A DNA stretch of 64,000 bases from Alviniconcha marisindica (lineage: Eukaryota > Mollusca > Gastropoda > Provannidae), in NCBI GenBank assembly GCA_018857735.1, contig JABMCL010000746.1:533632-597631 (forward strand). Direction: 5' to 3'. The notes beneath the pieces were generated by a model, which was not told where the DNA came from, did no database searches, and worked only from the letters and a program-made list of their open reading frames with translations. The position numbers and the translations under genes were made by a program. Positions 25,801 through 34,500 of the stretch are shown piece by piece. How positions within the stretch are numbered: position 1 is the first letter of the stretch; each line of letters opens with the position of its first letter.

Positions 25801-27834
25801 ATTAACAATGCACCAGGTCTGAAACATTCTCCAGCTTTAAAAGAACAGAGGTATACTCAAAATCAAATATACTGATAAGTGATATACAAAGTGACACTGT
25901 GACAGTAGTGAGTAACTTGCACAAACAGGTGCTGTGATAGTACTACTATTAGTATTACACTACAGTATTAGTTGTTTCAAATGCTATGTTGGGGAAACTT
26001 CTGAGAGATGGGGTATGGGTATTTCCAAGTGCATAAATATTGAACTGAACTACTATTAGTATTACTAGTTGACTCAAACATAGTTCTTGGATTTTAACAT
26101 CCCATCAACCACACAGGGTCACCTCAGGACAAATCAAAAATTAAAACTCTTCTAAACCATTAGCAGTTCATCACCAGACCACAATAAAATTTATTAAAAT
26201 ATTTTTAAAAATAAAATAGTCCACAGGTATCAAAATAACAGTTTTAATACATGAACAGCAAAAACATTACAAACAAGTCAAAACAGACAATTATAAAATT
26301 AATATTGCATTATCTCTTGCAATGACAAGCAGGGTAACCTGTTTTATTCCAAATGCCCAAGCAAAGCTGCAAGAAGAAAAAAAATCAAAGAGGGTCTGGT
26401 GAAAATGAAGCTAAACAGACTGAGTATGAGCTGGTTGAAATAAGTCATTAAAAAGAAGAAATTTGTGGCAGTCAGCAAAGCAAGAGTACTGTGTGGCTAT
26501 TTGTTAGACCTGGTGAATACATTGTGAACTTGCAAAAAAAAATTTTTTTTAAAGAAGACGAAAGGTGGTCACTGATGACAATGATGTGTTGTATCGGTGT
26601 GTGTTCTGTTCTCCCTGACAAGTTTATTTCCATAATTCTTGTTATACACTGCTAGTGCTAGTCTGCTACCCATTATTTTCACTAACTAGTACAGTAGTAG
26701 CATAGGATTTGTTTCCTTGTTTTACTATTTAGTTCTAATACTAAATACATACAATTTTATGATAATATCAGTTATCATAGAAATGTGCAAACTTCAGTCT
26801 AAAATTAGTATATATTATAAAAACGTACAACAAATTTTACTTTTTTAGCTTCTATTTGATCTGACTTTTCATTCATTGTGTTATTCTGAAAGCCCATCAT
26901 TACTATATATGTAATATTACTGCATGACCAAATAAACAATGACACACAAAAAATACTGCTTCAGTCCGTGAGTCTTATTCTTAAAACATTCCCATAGGCA
27001 TAGTAATGAGACTGATAAGTGATACTGATAGGGTGTGGAACAAGCCACATACGCCTAAGCATTATGAACAATGTCAAGAATGGCTGGCAGATTATCTCAA
27101 TCCAAAGAGACCTCACTTAATGAGACAGTTGTGAAGGTTTGTTATCAGTGTGACTATAAGTATAACAATGCTTAGAAATAATCTCCCATGTATTGTTGTA
27201 GCCCAGCAAAACAATTCCTCTTGGTTCACAGAAAAACTAGCTAAACGTCGGGTATAATGTGCAGACTCGAAGTTAAACAAATCGAAAGGTTTGCCGGGGG
27301 CACTAGTGTGTCATTCATTGTTACCCGATTTAAACCAGGCAAGCTAACTTAACACCGCACTATTGCAGTCTGTGACTGCAAGTGTTAATACTATGACGTG
27401 TGGTGGAATTCGGAACTACATCGGTACAGATCATCATGACGAACCAAAAGCACTGGTCATTGCTTGTTATATCAGGGAAGTAATCAACACAGATCTTTGT
27501 CACAAAGGCATAAATGAACTATTTCATAACAATTTCTGCAATTCTTCATCAATAAAATCGAAAGAAACTACCGTTCCGTACAAATCAATTAAAAATAATC
27601 ATTTTCAGTTGAAGCTCTCCAGAACAGCCATTATCATGGGCAAGAGTCCTCACCAGAAAGGTCAGATTTCTTCAGCACAATTCCAGAAGTGGCATCTAGA
27701 ACTGTAATAGTCTGGTCCTTTGATGATAAAACGATAGAGTTGAGCGACGAATGGTAAATAACACTTTTAAGGTTTTTGTTAATGATTAAACATCCGTCTT
27801 CTCGTATAGTCCACTGTCGAACAGCGGACGCCAT
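381..27834 (-). CDS. BIRC6: BIRC6 (giant BIR-domain E2/E3 ubiquitin ligase), N-terminal ~2370 codons, 28 exons, truncated by window edge
   Basis: BIRC6 (BRUCE/apollon) is a very large cytosolic ubiquitin-conjugating enzyme/ligase that restrains apoptosis and autophagy by binding and ubiquitinating caspases, SMAC/HtrA2 and LC3 (established knowledge). I traced 28 minus-strand coding exons with canonical junctions and continuous phase. Landmarks in order: WD40-like N-terminus (residues 1-250), a BIR zinc module with CFTC...H...C ligands (C284, C287, H304, C311), more propeller strands (to about 450), a long low-complexity insert (about 450-900), a second conserved block rich in 'PPCWSEIQQEQQQRRHPQHL', a helical repeat region, and a beta-sandwich with 'RRFVTLDFG' and 'CGDLASLSIDVW'. 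Collinear similarity to vertebrate BIRC6 runs throughout. The UBC domain and stop codon lie left of base 1. The start at 27834 has A at -3 and G at +4. No frameshift or internal stop was found, so the gene looks intact. Head-to-head with TBCB. Confidence 0.96.
993..1255 (-). CDS. BIRC6: BIRC6 exon 27
   Basis: 263 nt starting VFVLLSALSQKALTG and including LGLVSWILLFLCRNLDSAL. Helical-repeat segment. Donor is GTGAGG. A single base of the next codon is carried over. Confidence 0.94.
1680..1801 (-). CDS. BIRC6: BIRC6 exon 26
   Basis: 122 nt encoding VSAGLLLSRVCGSQPWWGVF, then LREFFHSEYCAVFPQDR. It matches vertebrate GGERWWGQFLSNVLQELYNS. Donor is GTGAGC. Confidence 0.94.
2249..2481 (-). CDS. BIRC6: BIRC6 exon 25
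   Basis: 233 nt with QQTSTDKLRVIVEGLLDTLL and ESLFRNLCLLGSRRI, an armadillo-like helical region. Donor is GTCAGT. Confidence 0.94.
2782..3250 (-). CDS. BIRC6: BIRC6 exon 24
   Basis: 469 nt starting IITVGRYGAGTTRSRIPLGP and including YGHSYILPWEW, LQEDLQCRYSLACTRL and ECLQLQLQLNLAQ, all collinear with vertebrate BIRC6. Donor is GTGAGC. Confidence 0.97.
3624..3838 (-). CDS. BIRC6: BIRC6 exon 23 (beta-sandwich)
   Basis: 215 nt encoding ARRFVTLDFGKAIVLTDI and CGDLASLSIDVWVQGEE. One of the most conserved segments in the gene, a jelly-roll, carbohydrate-binding-like fold in BIRC6. Donor is GTGAGT. Confidence 0.97.
4263..4557 (-). CDS. BIRC6: BIRC6 exon 22 (poly-Q stretch)
   Basis: 295 nt encoding a Pro-rich start, a seven-glutamine run in a CAG tract, and LLQPPPDQVMVIERMHSG, which leads into the beta-sandwich domain. 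Length polymorphism of the glutamine run would be expected. Donor is GTCAGA. Confidence 0.93.
5133..5513 (-). CDS. BIRC6: BIRC6 exon 21
   Basis: 127 codons starting VEFLRNHVLGLLEVEPLTF, then TSDGTRVERMDAA, a beta-sandwich segment nearly identical to vertebrate BIRC6. A Gly/Pro-rich insert and a helix follow. Donor is GTGAGA. Confidence 0.95.
6005..6290 (-). CDS. BIRC6: BIRC6 exon 20
   Basis: 286 nt starting YGLYGNPFEVDMFDVEL, then an Ala/Ser/Gly/Pro-rich variable stretch, then EEPDLFEML. Acceptor is TTTTTGCAG and donor is GTTAGT. Confidence 0.94.
6583..6837 (-). CDS. BIRC6: BIRC6 exon 19
   Basis: 255 nt with SAGSMKWFFTLLNRVKCMDA and HALLKTR. Counterpart of the vertebrate GGSVYWYFVLLNYVKDED segment. 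Donor is GTGTGC. Confidence 0.95.
7370..7495 (-). CDS. BIRC6: BIRC6 exon 18
   Basis: 126 nt encoding KDLIKSCFIDASRTTAQKCA followed by RLLALCI, the helical region that precedes the FVLLNYVKD block in vertebrates. Acceptor is CCTTTCAG and donor is GTGAGT. Confidence 0.94.
8417..8898 (-). CDS. BIRC6: BIRC6 exon 17
   Basis: 482 nt beginning in a Lys/Arg/Glu-rich stretch and then conserved KGCDWLAELSVTVRKFKRTS and ALDILLWIGAIQAND. The donor is an unusual GTCCGT. Phase 2 out agrees with exon 18. Confidence 0.93.
8899..9789. other. BIRC6 intron 16
   Basis: 891 bp with no repeat, RNA or coding signal that I can recognise. Confidence 0.6.
9790..10020 (-). CDS. BIRC6: BIRC6 exon 16
   Basis: 77 codons with NAEILCGPMKL, ASLASPKLL and RSLLLHLKGF, the counterpart of vertebrate DILCGPVWLASG onwards. 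Acceptor is TTTGCAG and donor is GTAGGT. Confidence 0.92.
10701..11085 (+). repeat. Two-copy ~230-bp duplication in BIRC6 intron 15
   Basis: 10701-10862 resembles 10930-11085 (TGTGAGGTGCACAGACTTTT, TATATCCACTACA, CTCTCCAGAA). The rest of the intron, 10021-11475, holds only a C20 tract and unremarkable AT-rich DNA. Confidence 0.75.
11476..11595 (-). CDS. BIRC6: BIRC6 exon 15
   Basis: 40 codons starting VTLLKQNIGSMGRH and ending ENVNYVL, matching the vertebrate QVTLLKNKAPGLG region. Phase 0 on both sides. Donor is GTAAAT. Confidence 0.9.
11982..12096 (-). CDS. BIRC6: BIRC6 exon 14
   Basis: 115 nt encoding STWDDHLFEIVLPKPCCVGH followed by VDLKFTL, a beta-sandwich strand pair conserved in BIRC6. 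Donor is GTGAGG. Confidence 0.95.
12440..12656 (-). CDS. BIRC6: BIRC6 exon 13
   Basis: 217 nt containing one of the best-conserved BIRC6 blocks: TVPPCWSEIQQEQQQRRHPQ followed by QHTRTWKL. The donor GTTGGT is weak, but phase 2 out fits exon 14 exactly. Confidence 0.94.
13140..13343 (-). CDS. BIRC6: BIRC6 exon 12
   Basis: 204 nt, phase 1 in and out, starting IERLCMCTWSGKLKFYQV, the last propeller strand. It then runs into an acidic, weakly conserved linker. Donor is GTGAGA. Confidence 0.93.
13828..13885 (+). repeat. (GT)29 microsatellite
   Basis: Uninterrupted GT tract in BIRC6 intron 11 (13344-14308). The intron otherwise holds a SINE-like fragment near its left end. Confidence 0.98.
14120..14210 (-). 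mobile_element. SINE-related tail fragment in BIRC6 intron 11
   Basis: Shares TTACGTCCACAGAAAC and GGATGTCCACCTC with segments at 63388-63470 and 59632-59710. A degraded member of a related repeat. Confidence 0.45.
14309..15871 (-). CDS. BIRC6: BIRC6 exon 11 (1563-nt giant exon)
   Basis: The largest exon encodes about 521 residues, much of them Ser/Gly/Pro-rich. Conserved anchors are IDWSCRKDADQ-adjacent sequence, VLQCIQLPAEF, YGGLLVYKVQS, VLPPEVAEQ and VSLILADGSMRILNLADA. These correspond to vertebrate BIRC6 sequence ending in the CSGTDRLCACT strand. Acceptor is CTGGCAG at 15872 and donor GTGAGT at 14308. No internal stop. Confidence 0.95.
15962..16453. mobile_element. MITE copy 2 with transduced flank, inside BIRC6 intron 10
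   Basis: Nearly identical to the copy at 37609-38100. It lacks the right terminal repeat and instead carries about 21 bp (16434-16454) that, at the other locus, is flanking DNA (38107-38127). About 70-bp direct repeats of host sequence border it (15892-15964 and 16454-16530). Confidence 0.8.
16631..16864 (+). repeat. Two-copy ~115-bp tandem duplication in BIRC6 intron 10
   Basis: Units from TGGTCTGCCACAGCTGTCAG to GTCTGCAGCAGGTCATCTTT at 16631-16745 and 16747-16864. They differ mainly in poly-T length. Confidence 0.9.
17047..17144 (-). CDS. BIRC6: BIRC6 exon 10
   Basis: 98 nt with both phases matching its neighbours (2 in, 1 out). It codes for a polar stretch starting SRKVQEKKQQQELTD that is poorly conserved. 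Acceptor is TTTGCTCAG and donor is GTGAGT. Confidence 0.82.
17395..17625 (+). repeat. Dispersed repeat copy with TGACCTTGACCTTGA (BIRC6 intron 9)
   Basis: Same family as 24772-25245. TGACCTTGACCTTGA at about 17517-17531 is a tandem nuclear-receptor-type half-site. Confidence 0.7.
17826..17956 (-). CDS. BIRC6: BIRC6 exon 9
   Basis: 131 nt entered in phase 0, encoding KRCTFNLDVTGAVVALKTG. It matches the vertebrate block that follows the WDVSKL blade only loosely. Donor is GTAAAG. The assignment rests on phase continuity and position. Confidence 0.85.
17957..19027. other. BIRC6 intron 8
   Basis: Holds a G17 tract, pyrimidine runs near 18443-18470 and degraded TGACCTTGA-type repeat sequence at about 18735. 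Nothing else is visible. Confidence 0.55.
19028..19123 (-). CDS. BIRC6: BIRC6 exon 8
   Basis: 32 codons starting IACISTTCNEDF and including DGSIVVWDISHIL, a WD40 blade. The acceptor end (19101-19123 plus intron) has been copied in tandem at 19200 and 19297. Donor is GTCTGT. Confidence 0.94.
19101..19380 (-). repeat. Three-copy tandem duplication at the BIRC6 exon 8 acceptor
   Basis: Units of about 98 bp start at 19101, 19200 and 19297. The first includes the first 23 coding bases of exon 8 and its acceptor. The others carry decayed copies. Confidence 0.9.
19478..19527 (-). CDS. BIRC6: BIRC6 exon 7
   Basis: 50-nt exon encoding VTYATHPAQLHGG, matching the vertebrate stretch just after the BIR domain. 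Phases on both sides fit (1 in, 0 out). Donor is GTGAGC. Confidence 0.88.
19916..19989 (-). CDS. BIRC6: BIRC6 exon 6 (BIR domain, last zinc ligands)
   Basis: 74 nt encoding SEHERHSPNCPYIKG. The H-x6-C pair completes the BIR zinc site with 16 residues between the second cysteine and the histidine, as in canonical BIR domains. Donor is GTAAGA. Confidence 0.95.
20250..20378 (-). CDS. BIRC6: BIRC6 exon 5 (BIR domain, first zinc ligands)
   Basis: 129 nt containing MAQAGFYHQP and CFTCNVCLVCWEPTDEPW. The CFTC pair gives the first two zinc ligands of the BIR fold. Acceptor TTTTTAG, donor GTAAGG, phase 2 out. Confidence 0.96.
20724..20995 (-). CDS. BIRC6: BIRC6 exon 4
   Basis: 272 nt starting WATVCLQL and ending ALMYSEAARRQTFSKWPHM, the start of the BIR domain. 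It leaves phase 2. Donor is GTGAGT. A (GT)n tract lies just upstream, at about 21021-21050. Confidence 0.95.
21502..21639 (-). CDS. BIRC6: BIRC6 exon 3
   Basis: 138 nt in phase 0, coding for 46 residues that end DTQGSHKTAK. This is the counterpart of the vertebrate segment that leads into KWATV. Donor is GTGAGA. Confidence 0.92.
23036..23180 (+). repeat. Two-copy 75-bp tandem duplication in BIRC6 intron 2
   Basis: Units contain GTCTGGACTA, CCCCTGGGACCCAGACC and GAGATGGGTTTAGTGCATCC. The remainder of the intron, 21640-23298, shows nothing recognisable. Confidence 0.88.
23299..23480 (-). CDS. BIRC6: BIRC6 exon 2
   Basis: 182 nt entered in phase 1. It encodes the strongly conserved GILLLDTALQTPVS block of the N-terminal propeller. 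Acceptor is TTTTTTCAG and donor is GTAGGA. Confidence 0.95.
24772..25245 (+). repeat. Dispersed repeat, three copies, with TGACCTTGA-type half-sites (BIRC6 intron 1)
   Basis: Three related ~150-bp blocks each contain a TGACCYTGA-like motif, a CAATCTTTTCACAAAACAC-like block and ACCAAGTTTGGTTACAAAAG. The rest of intron 1 (23481-27653) is AT-rich with no gene signal. Confidence 0.7.
27654..27834 (-). CDS. BIRC6: BIRC6 exon 1 (start codon)
   Basis: The ATG at 27834 opens 60 codons plus one base. Residues REDGCL and VLDATSG match the first WD40-like blade of BIRC6. Donor GTGAGG begins at 27653. The following intron is 4.2 kb. Confidence 0.93.
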
Positions 27835-28158
27835 GATACCACAGCTCGTCTTGAATGTGACGTCACATTTACTTTTATCACTTTTTAAGCAATAGGCTAA
27901 CCAAAAATCATTCAGGCCTAAACAAGTGTCGATTTGTAGTTAAATTAATCAAATTCTGGGTAATAAAAATAAAAATTGAAGCCTTCAGAACCAAATGTGT
28001 TTCAGAACTTAACACAGTCACGTGATTTACGACACTTCCGTTTAGCAGCATGGTCGTCGGGTAAACAAGTGAGTCAACGAACTGTGGGAAGATCAAGAGA
28101 TTTTGGAAAAAAAATTGTTTGCGTTCTTCTGATATCAAGGCCCAAAAAATCAGCAACA
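27835..28158. promoter_or_regulatory. Putative bidirectional promoter between BIRC6 and TBCB
   Basis: The two start codons are divergent and 324 bp apart, too close for separate conventional promoters. Within the spacer are a consensus CRE inside a longer palindrome (27854-27869), a TCACGTGA E-box (28018-28025) and an ETS-like ACTTCCG (28034-28040). No TATA box is evident for either gene, as is usual for housekeeping bidirectional promoters. Transcription start sites cannot be placed from sequence alone. Confidence 0.7.
27854..27869. promoter_or_regulatory. 16-bp perfect palindrome containing a CRE
   Basis: AATGTGAC followed by its exact reverse complement GTCACATT. The central eight bases, TGACGTCA (27858-27865), are the consensus CREB/ATF site. 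It lies about 24 bp upstream of the BIRC6 ATG. Confidence 0.65.
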
Positions 28159-28278
28159 ATGTCACAGAATATACAAGTGGTCACAGAACACATTGTTAAT
28201 GTCACAGTCACGAGTAATACGACTTCTTTCGGATGTCAAAAACGATTTTCGAAGGATTTGACAATCGGAGCTCTCAAG
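28159..28278 (+). CDS. TBCB: TBCB exon 1 (start codon)
   Basis: 40 codons starting [19 protein letters not shown]. It covers the first strands of the ubiquitin-like domain, including [13 protein letters not shown]. Donor is GTTCGT, followed by an intron holding microsatellites. Confidence 0.94.
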
Positions 28279-28782
28279 GTTCGTCTGCTTGTTCACAATT
28301 TTTTTCTTCTTCTTCTTCTTTTCTCTTCTTTCGGGTACGTGCACAGTTTACATGGCAGACCATTACTGACGTTTGATGGGGTTTCAAACAAGAAAAACAA
28401 AATAAACAAAGTCAGAAGAGATAGGTTGGACTTGGAGGTTTGACACTCTCCTGATGTGTCGAGGGAGGGCGCGCGCGACAAAGAGAAGGGGGAGACGATG
28501 ATGATGATGAGGTAGAGCTTCATGTCCTCGGATGTCGGTTGACGGTTAATGTCCACTTTTAGCCCCGTCGGTTCGCGGTCTTCAGATGGTATGAAAATGT
28601 GTGTGTGTGTGTGTGTGTGTGTGTTTGTGTGTAGACGGAATGAACTTGAAGTATGCACTACGTTAGCATTATTAATAATAATATTATATTTATCTTCTTC
28701 CTCCAATAATATCAAAGATCAATGTCTGATCATTAGTGATATTTATGGTGCGAGTAAAAGGGAGTGTGGCTGAAAGAAGACC

Positions 28783-28879
<97 letters not shown>

Positions 28880-31522
28880 GTGCCTCTCTACTACTCTAGT
28901 CTCTCCTCCATGTGACCAATGACTTGCACACAGGTATTGTCTCTGCTCCTCAACACTGCTAATCTTCTGAGACATGAACCATCTAATGATGGTTGCTTTG
29001 TTCACTGACCTGTCTGCTTGGTCATCATGATGCAACCAAACAGCTAAACATTTAAAAGTCTGTTTAGACCTAAGAACTGTGTATGCAGGACTGCCTGAAA
29101 TTTGTTTGTTGTTGGAAATATGCAATGTTAATTTTTTTTTTTTTAAACAGATTGTATAAATTATCATGTAATTATATCAATGGATACTGAAGTTTCCAAT
29201 TAGTGAGACATCTGGAAAAGAAAAAAGCTAAATTATTATAGTTTAATTTTGTGAGACATCTGGAAAATAAAGAAGCTAAATTATTATAGTTTAGTTTCTC
29301 AGATTGAGACTCCATCTTCTACATCTGTGCATGCATGTGTACATTTCATTTTTGAAATTCCACATTTGCCAAAATTCAACAGTCTGAGTCAGACAATATG
29401 ATGTGTGCACCATTAGAAGGGTTGTTGCAGTTACACTAAAAAGCAAATTGCAAGTGCTTGATAATGGTTTGGGGCTCACATATTAGAGACAAAAACAACA
29501 ACAAGTGCTTGATAATTCTCAGTTTAAATCATTGTTGTTTCAGGGAAAGTTGGAGCTTCTGACTGGTGGATCAGTTGGGAGCATGAAAGTGACTGTCCTT
29601 GACAAGGAAAATCAACTGGTGTGCCATTTGGACAATGATGATGCTCTGCTTGGCTCTTACCCCATTGACAGTGGAATGATAATATATGTAAGATGAACAT
29701 ATAATATGATTTGTGTACATGTATCTGTCTGTGTGCGTATAATGATCAGTGTCTATGAGGTCATCCAGCTATCCACAGCAAAGAATGCTTCTCTCTTGGT
29801 TTGTAAAACACCTTTTCTGCACAGTTTGACTGTTGAGTGTATCATATGTGTAAGTAGAAGAAGTTGTGTTGATATGATTACTGATGTCCTGTACAGCGTA
29901 AATATGTACATATCATTTTATATATATATATATGACAGCATGTTAATAATAGTTCTAAGACATTAGCTTTCACAAACCAGGTTGTTGTTTTTATCAATAG
30001 ACTACTTAATTTGTTTGCACGCTTTTTATTTAAGTTTTCACTCTTTTTGCAGGTTGAAGACAAACATATGACTGCTGGAGAGTTTGAAGATGTCTCAAAG
30101 GTGGAAAAGTTTGAAATTTCAGAAGAGGAGTACTCAAAACGAGCAGGTACACTTCAAAACAACATTTGGGTTCAGTGTATTTTAGGTGGGAGGTGTGCGT
30201 GTGTACATGTGTGCATTTGTGTTTTCCACCAAACTTGCAGGCTGTTTTTCACTTCAGGTTACGAGCTGGAACAAAAACTCATAAAATCAAACAAAAACAA
30301 ACAAAAACGTTAAATCCATATCTGGCTTTCTTCTTCTTCTTTAAAAAAAAAATATATATAGCTGGTAATACAGGGAATCTTTATTTCCTGAGAGGTCAAG
30401 TCTTTTATTGATATTATTAGATGTTTTCTCAGTTTTATGGATTGAAAATGAATAGTGTATGATGATTCTGTTTGTTCTTCTTGTCTTCAGATAGTGTTAG
30501 AGCTTTCAAGGAGAAGAACAGGATTGGCCGATTTAATGAAGAAGCACAAAAGAAGAAACTAGAAGAGCAACAGAAAAAGGAAGAGGAGGAAAAGGAAAAA
30601 GCAGCATCTATGAAAGTTGGAGACAGGTACGTTGCTGAAGGGCTGTTGTGGCTGAGTGCATTGGTCTTGCTGTGAACAGGTTACAGGTTTGAATCCAGCA
30701 GTTCTGTCCCCTCCTCTGATGGGTTCAGTACATATACAGCTTTCCAGGTTAGACCCCAAAATCTGAGAGCCAGTTTGTCCTAGCGGTAAGGCGGTAGGCT
30801 GGTAAGCAGAAGGACCTTGGTTCAATACTGCTTCGGCTCTCCTTTCTCTTCAAAAGTTATGGCTTGTGGACAGTCTTGGGACTTTGTCCCTTACAATTAA
30901 TGAAACATTAAAATGGCTCTCATCACTGCCCATCTTAATGCAGGTCATTCTGGTGGTGACAGTGTAGCGATAGGTATATATACTCTCCCTCTTCCCCCAC
31001 CTCCATACCACCTTCCCCATTCTCCCTGTCCCTAATAAGCCTTATGGTTTCTGTGGACATTAAGCACCATGTTTACCTACTAGACCCCAAAACAAGGTTC
31101 TGAGTGTTCTACATGCCACCGACAGACATGAACACACCTGTGCATGCACAAAAACACACACACACACGCACAAAACTGGGCTAATATGTATACTGTATCT
31201 AGGTTGTTGTTTGAATGTGTGGTGGGTGTCTGATTAGGTTTGGGTACTGTGTATGTGTCCAGTCGATGGCTGAGTGTATCTATTTGAGTAGAATTAATAT
31301 TGGCGTGTGTGTGTGTGTGTGCTGATGTGAAATGAGTATGCACCCGTTTATAATTTATTTGATTTTATATTTGTATTATAAATTTTTGTGCAGCATAACT
31401 TGTCTATGTTGTTGTAAACACAAATGTTTTGGCATTCCTTTACATGTTCTTAAATTAATGAGCCTTATAATTGTTAAGTTGAATTGCCCTGTGAGGGATG
31501 GTTACAGTTTTTTGACTTCACA

Positions 31523-31555
<33 letters not shown>

Positions 31556-34500
31556 ACACACAATAGCAGTAACTGAAAAAGTTGCTGCTGGAAAATTCTG
31601 TAGAATTCTACCATTGTCAAGGTTTGATTGTTATGATGGGTGACACAAGTCTGCAGTAGCTGGCTGTTCCAGGGAAACCCCCCAATTTTCCATGAAAGGA
31701 TTCTCCAGGAGGGGGACATTGTAATAAAAAGTCAGTCAGCTGAGTAAAAGAAATATAAAATAAAAAAAGGAGCATTTTCCTCCCTGATTGGAAATGCTGC
31801 AGTTGGCTGGTGTCTTTTTTGGTTTTGTTTTGTTTCCCTTTGTATTTAAGCTGAAAAGATGGGGGGAGGGGAGGGGGAGGGTGTTTTGTTTGCTTGCTTG
31901 TTTGTTTTCCTAGTGGGTGTCTCTGCTTTTATCTGTGATCCTTGTCAAGCAAATGAGTGTTGTATCAGAGGAGCATAGTACATTACAGTTCAGCCAAAAT
32001 ACACACCCATTGTATCACAAGAGAGGAGATTGGAGATTGAGAATGCCAGGTGCTCTTTTCAGGTGTGAGGTACGAGTGCCAGGCCAGCCAGCCAGGAGAG
32101 GAGCCGTGCGATACGTTGGTGAGCATGTGCACTTTTTTGTAACAAACATCCATACCATTTCCCTGTTGGGTGGTTCAAGTGGGGTTGTTAACTCCCTTGA
32201 CTTTTGTCCAGCATCACTTAAGTCCTTTGGCCGCTTTTACTTCCGGTGTGTACTTTCTTCACAATGGAAGGCGGTGACAGTGAATTTGCGAATTTTACAC
32301 TGCCAACTTTAAGGGCAGTTTTGGAGGCCCGTCATCAGAATGTGTCTGGCAACAAGCAATAACTTGTTGCTCATGCTATAGGATGCTCCAGAATGCATTT
32401 TTTCCACAAACTCACAACCTTCTGGTCAGCCAAAAATCAATGCAGAGACCCTTTTTTTTCCACCCTCCATCCCTTTTCCCCGGTAATTTTTGCAACTGCA
32501 ACCATGGTGGCATTTGTACTGCTTCGTAATTCTAGGTTCAACTTCCAATGTTATACACAACGTGAAGCAATGCCTACTCAAAAATCGGCCCAGAAATGAC
32601 GCTGCGACCTCTCGCAACTTCTTGTGCAAAAGATTACAAAGGGCATTCACTCGTGCAAACCAACTTCACTGAACCGCCCAGTAAAATGATATAGACTGAT
32701 GAAGTCATTCTGGTGGTGACAGTGTAGCAATAGGTATATAATCTCACTCTCTCCCCACCTCCATACCCCATTCCCCCCCTTCTCCACGTCCCTAATAAGC
32801 CTTATGGTTTCAGTGGACGTTAAACACCATGTTTACCTGATTATAACTGATGTTTACTTTATGTCATTTTTGTTTACTTAAGAATCAGTTCCAAGTGCAA
32901 GTGACCAATGGCAGAGTAGAGGTAGAACGTAAAGCCTGTTTGCAAAGCATCAACAAGCAAAGGGAAGTTAATGCTTGAAGACATCACATTGAACATAATA
33001 ACAAAACCCTCAATTACCTACAGTAACTCTCACCAGGCATATGACTCTTTATGGGTAAAGACAAGTAAACTCCACCAAGGGAGTTTGCACCATTTCAGTC
33101 TTCATTGTTAGACCTTTTCTCTTTTATTATCTAGCTCCATGAATGCAACAAGACAGTGACAGTAATATATTAAGGATTGATCCTGTTACTGTGTCCAGAA
33201 TGTGAAGTTTGCTGTTCAAGTACATGATAGTATTCTAGAGTTTTGACTTCTTCAGGGCTATTTCTTTTTTCTGTTTTTTTCACTTCTAAGTCATGTCTGC
33301 AGTTATAATTTCATTTTGAGCAGCTTGCCTTATGTAGTATAATTCACATGCATGTTTTTTTTCTTCTGTTTTTTAGTTTTTTAGTTTGAAGTGTAGAAAA
33401 AAAGCAAGTAGTTAATTGTTGAGGCATTATATTTAGATCTAGAAGACCTTAAACTTTTCTCTTTTTTTTCCTTCTTTTTCTGCAGATGTGTTTACTCTTT
33501 ATGGGCAGGCAGCTTGTCACACAGGCACATACAGTTCATATGCACACCTTTTGCATTTGTTGTCTTTAATAGTACTCCTTTTCCACTTGTCGTAGGTACT
33601 CCATTTAAATTTGTCATCATTGGCACTTCTTTTCCCCTTGTTGTCCTCATAGGTACTTCTTTCTGCTTGTTGGCATAATTATTTATTCCTGGTTGCTGAA
33701 CTGACTGACTTTGTTGGCCAGGTCTTAAGTGCTCAAATGGTGTGTGTATTGGCATATATTATTCCTGAACACTGAATTGACTGACTTTGTTGACCAGGTC
33801 TTAAGTGCTCAAATGGTGTGTGTATTGGCATACATGTTCCTGATCATTGAACTGACCGACTTTGTTGGCCAGGCATTATATGTATTCCTGATCACTGAAC
33901 TGACTGACTTTGTTGGCCAGATCATAAGTGCTCAAATGGTGTGTGCAGGTACAACAGATTTCAAGCCAGGTGTGTGGGTTGGTATCCAGTACGATGAACC
34001 TCATGGCAAAAATGACGGCAGGTAGGCAACTGAAATTTCTGGGCTTTTGACAGATTGTCTTGTCTCAGTTCAGTATCTGTTTCAGAATACAAAATGTATG
34101 AAATCCCCCCCCCCCCCCCCCCCCCCCCCCCGAAGAATGTTGTGATATTTGGGACTGTGCGTTAAAAACCAATTTCTGCTGTTGAAATATATTCTCTCAT
34201 TTTTTGTATTGGAGTAAGTAATCCCAACAAACTTAAAGTATAACATTTCCAGTCTAGGGTTGTAATAAAAAAAATGAACAATCGTCTTTTGAATCCTTTT
34301 TGCACACATTTGTATATATTAAAATATGTACCACCAGTCCAATCTCCATCCTTGAATTGAAAGTGGTTGGGCTGCTGATGAAGGTCTACCCTTGTGGATG
34401 CCAGGAGACCATACCTTCTTCAGAAAAAAAATTGTCACGGTATATGTGTGTATAAATCTTGCACCAAACATGCCCATCCCTAATAAGCCTTACGGTTTCT

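Noticed and set aside
30765..30850. Possible tRNA gene (A and B boxes)
   Set aside because: It is the head of a retroposed SINE with target-site duplications. It does not fold into a full cloverleaf with an anticodon arm that I can support.
33696..33948. Extra TBCB exons in the repeat before exon 6
   Set aside because: The units contain no exon 6 coding sequence; only the last copy supplies the real acceptor.
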